Assembly: GCF_004378255.1 (NCBI RefSeq)
Contig: NZ_SNQG01000004.1
Coordinates: 124,001 to 188,000 of the forward strand
Length of the DNA: 64,000 bases
From: Mucilaginibacter phyllosphaerae
GTDB lineage: Bacteria; Bacteroidota; Bacteroidia; Sphingobacteriales; Sphingobacteriaceae
Reading direction: 5' to 3'
Positions 61,370 to 64,000 of the stretch are shown here, one piece after another. The notes beneath the pieces are model-generated. The model had not been told where the DNA came from. It worked only from the letters and a program-made list of their open reading frames with translations, and searched no databases. Each line of letters starts with the position of its first letter. Position 1 is the first letter of the stretch. Position numbers and translations under genes: made by a program.

Positions 61370-63970
61370 ATGAATTTTAACAACTTTACCATAAAAGCCC
61401 AGGAAGCCGTACAAAAGGCATCCGAAATTGCGACCGGCAATCAACAGCAAGCTATTGAGCCGGCGCATTTATTAAAAGGTTTGTTACTGGTTGACGAGAA
61501 CGTTATAACTTATCTGTTAAAAAAACTAAACGTTAACCTTAACAGGCTAAACGAAACGCTGGATACACAAATTACATCCTTCCCCAAAGTAAGCGGAAGC
61601 AATGTTTACCTGTCATCGGGTGTAAATTCGGCTTTGCAAAAAGCAAACGCTTACCTTAAAGAGTTTAAGGATGAATTTGTATCTGTAGAGCATATATTGC
61701 TGGGGATATTAGCCGGCAGCGATAAAGCCGCAGGTGCCTTAAAAGATGCCGGTGTAACCGAAAAAGATCTTAAAAAGGCTATTATTAGCCTGCGTGGCGA
61801 CAATAAGGTTACCGACCAGAATGCCGAAGCTACTTACAATGCTTTAAACAAATACGCCCGTAACCTGAACGAATATGCCGAAAGCGGAAAGCTGGACCCG
61901 GTTATTGGCCGTGATGAAGAGATCAGGCGGGTGATCCAGATCCTGTCGCGCCGTACTAAAAATAACCCGATACTGGTTGGTGAGCCCGGCGTGGGTAAAA
62001 CGGCTATTGCAGAAGGTATCGCCTTCCGGATCATTAAAGGCGATGTACCCGAAAGCCTTAAAACTAAAACCGTTTACTCGCTGGATATGGGCGCATTGAT
62101 AGCTGGCGCCAAGTACAAAGGCGAATTTGAGGAGCGATTAAAAGCTGTTATTAAAGAAGTGATCCAAAGCGATGGCGAGATTGTGCTGTTTATCGATGAG
62201 ATCCACACCCTTGTTGGTGCCGGTGGCGGCGAAGGCGCTATGGATGCCGCAAACATCCTTAAACCGGCCCTGGCACGTGGCGAATTACGTGCCATCGGTG
62301 CAACCACACTGAATGAATATCAGAAATATGTGGAGAAGGATAAAGCACTGGAGCGCCGTTTCCAGAAGGTGATGGTGGATGAGCCCGATACTGCCGATGC
62401 GATCTCTATCCTGCGTGGTTTAAAAGAACGCTATGAGGCACACCACAAAGTGCGGATAAAAGATGAAGCGATTATAGCCGCTGTAGAAATGTCACAGCGC
62501 TATATTTCTGATCGTTTCCTGCCGGATAAAGCGATCGACCTGATGGACGAGGCTGCTTCTAAACTGCGTTTGGAAATGGATTCGGTACCGGAAGCCGTTG
62601 ATGAACTGGAACGCCGCATTATGCAGCTGGAGATAGAGCGCGAGGCCATCAAGCGCGAAAAGGATGATAACAAAGTAAAAGACCTGAGCGAAGAGATTGC
62701 CAACCTGTCTGCCGGCCGCGATTCGTTGCGTGCCAAATGGCAGGGCGAGAAGGACCTGGTAGATGGCATTAACCAAAAGGTTGAACAGATTGAAAATTAT
62801 AAGCTGGAAGCCGAGCAGGCCGAACGCGCAGGTGATTACGGTAAAGTAGCCGAACTGCGCTATGGCACCATTGTAGAAGCGCAGAAAGAAGTTGAACAAC
62901 TGAAAACTGCCCTGCTTGAAAACAAGGATGATAGCCGTATGCTGAAAGAGGAAGTTACCGCCGACGATATTGCCGGTGTGGTAAGCCGCTGGACGGGCAT
63001 CCCGGTAAGTAAAATGATCCAGAGCGAGCGTGAGAAGCTGCTTAACCTGGAGGATGAGCTGCACAAACGTGTAGCAGGGCAGGAGGAGGCTATTGAAGCG
63101 ATAAGCGATGCGATACGCCGCAGCCGTGCCGGTTTGCAGGATAAACGCAAGCCTATTGGCTCATTTATATTTTTGGGTACTACGGGTGTAGGTAAAACTG
63201 AATTGGCCAAAGCGCTTGCTGAATATCTTTTTAATGATGAAAATTCATTGGTACGGATAGATATGAGCGAGTATCAGGAACGGCACTCGGTTTCCAGGCT
63301 GATAGGTGCGCCCCCGGGTTATGTGGGTTATGATGAAGGCGGGCAGTTAACAGAGGCCGTTAGGCGCAAGCCCTACAGCGTGGTATTGCTGGATGAGATA
63401 GAAAAAGCGCACCCGGATGTGTTTAACATCCTGTTGCAGGTACTGGATGATGGGCATTTAACGGATAATAAAGGCCGCGTGGTGAATTTTAAGAACACGA
63501 TCATCATCATGACATCTAACATCGGCTCCAATATTATACAGGATAATTTTTCTGCGCTGGAGGATGATAACCGCGAGGAGGTCATCGCCAAAACAAAGAA
63601 TGAGCTGTTTAATTTGCTGAGGCAAACCATCCGCCCCGAGTTTTTAAACAGAATAGACGAGATCATTATGTTTACCCCTTTAAGCAGGGATGAGATAACC
63701 GATATTGTAAAACTGCAGTTTAGGCAGGTACAGCAAACCCTGGCCGAAATGGGTGTTACTATTGATGCATCTGAAGAAGCTTTAGACTGGCTGGCACAGT
63801 TGGGTTACGACCCGCAGTTTGGTGCAAGGCCACTGAAGAGGGTGATCCAGAAGAAAATTCTGAACGAGTTATCAAAACAGATCCTGGCCGGCAAGGTAGA
63901 CAGGGACAGCAAAATAAAGCTGGATATGTTTGACAATAATTTTGTGTTTATGAACGCAGGTGAAAGGTGA
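61370..63970 (+). CDS. clpB: ATP-dependent disaggregase chaperone ClpB
   Basis: 866 aa, complete. N-domain [18 protein letters not shown]... with two Clp repeats (to about residue 145). The first AAA+ module has Walker [14 protein letters not shown] (about 204-216) and Walker [16 protein letters not shown] coiled-coil middle domain follows (about 400-520, rich in [22 protein letters not shown]), which distinguishes ClpB from ClpA/C. The second AAA+ module has [16 protein letters not shown] and [16 protein letters not shown]. It works with DnaK to resolubilise aggregated proteins. Upstream of the start, TTATTTTG (61346-61353) is a 7/8 match to TAnnTTTG. Confidence 0.97.
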   Translation: MNFNNFTIKAQEAVQKASEIATGNQQQAIEPAHLLKGLLLVDENVITYLLKKLNVNLNRLNETLDTQITSFPKVSGSNVYLSSGVNSALQKANAYLKEFKDEFVSVEHILLGILAGSDKAAGALKDAGVTEKDLKKAIISLRGDNKVTDQNAEATYNALNKYARNLNEYAESGKLDPVIGRDEEIRRVIQILSRRTKNNPILVGEPGVGKTAIAEGIAFRIIKGDVPESLKTKTVYSLDMGALIAGAKYKGEFEERLKAVIKEVIQSDGEIVLFIDEIHTLVGAGGGEGAMDAANILKPALARGELRAIGATTLNEYQKYVEKDKALERRFQKVMVDEPDTADAISILRGLKERYEAHHKVRIKDEAIIAAVEMSQRYISDRFLPDKAIDLMDEAASKLRLEMDSVPEAVDELERRIMQLEIEREAIKREKDDNKVKDLSEEIANLSAGRDSLRAKWQGEKDLVDGINQKVEQIENYKLEAEQAERAGDYGKVAELRYGTIVEAQKEVEQLKTALLENKDDSRMLKEEVTADDIAGVVSRWTGIPVSKMIQSEREKLLNLEDELHKRVAGQEEAIEAISDAIRRSRAGLQDKRKPIGSFIFLGTTGVGKTELAKALAEYLFNDENSLVRIDMSEYQERHSVSRLIGAPPGYVGYDEGGQLTEAVRRKPYSVVLLDEIEKAHPDVFNILLQVLDDGHLTDNKGRVVNFKNTIIIMTSNIGSNIIQDNFSALEDDNREEVIAKTKNELFNLLRQTIRPEFLNRIDEIIMFTPLSRDEITDIVKLQFRQVQQTLAEMGVTIDASEEALDWLAQLGYDPQFGARPLKRVIQKKILNELSKQILAGKVDRDSKIKLDMFDNNFVFMNAGER

Positions 63971-64000
63971 AAAAATTATGTTAAGTAGGGATCTTGTGGA

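Overview
The window reads as chromosome of a Bacteroidota bacterium, most likely Sphingobacteriaceae (Mucilaginibacter/Pedobacter-like). Pointers are a short (285 aa) RpoD-type sigma factor, several promoters with the Bacteroidota -7 element TAnnTTTG, the DUF3822-rsmD-NUDIX gene order, a Kdp system with a split KdpD and a built-in porin, and many Sec/Tat-exported proteins. The taxonomic call is inference from gene content and style; no 16S gene is present.

Layout. 1-12 kb: end of a heavy-metal RND pump, type II NADH dehydrogenase, primary sigma factor, cold-shock protein, exported MsrA/MsrB pair, fasciclin protein, two TlpA-like thioredoxin proteins and an Omp85-type barrel. 11.8-20.7 kb: a complete potassium-uptake operon on the minus strand: a 27-aa small membrane ORF, kdpF, kdpA, kdpB, kdpC, porin, KdpD sensor half and a separate histidine kinase. 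20.9-32.3 kb: Hint-domain protein, Tat-exported aminotransferase plus flavin amine oxidase, MazG-like NTP-PPase, membrane protein, aldo/keto reductase and an isoquinoline-oxidoreductase-like molybdenum hydroxylase cluster (2Fe-2S subunit, cytochrome c, Moco subunit, XdhC).

32.35-50.15 kb is accessory DNA nested in a tRNA-Lys(CTT) gene. A 760-bp mini-island is bounded by a 29-nt copy of the tRNA 3' end and carries two overlapping small genes, one of which looks like EF-Tu domain III on its own. Next to it is a 16,968-bp AT-rich element bounded by a 41-bp duplication of the tRNA 5' half. It carries an integrase, a single-polypeptide (type ISP-like) restriction-modification enzyme, a probable PrimPol-helicase replication protein, an Xre-type regulator, an IS110-family transposon with paired hairpins, a serine recombinase, several unknown small genes, and a three-gene operon (two-TM protein, membrane histidine kinase, stand-alone receiver) beside the right end. 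No relaxase or conjugation genes are seen, so it resembles a satellite or mobilisable defence island rather than an ICE.

50.2-64 kb returns to host core genes: carboxypeptidase-regulatory-domain protein, ABC-F ATPase, SRPBCC protein, pyrE and a NUDIX gene with overlapping divergent starts, coaD, an AT-rich orphan with a HEPN-like motif, NUDIX, rsmD, DUF3822 protein, RecD-like helicase, histidine kinase and clpB.

The best candidates for undescribed biology are the EF-Tu-domain-III/'LYR' two-gene cassette (32383-33029) and the membrane/kinase/receiver operon (46968-49766). All functional calls rest on motifs read by eye; no database search was run.
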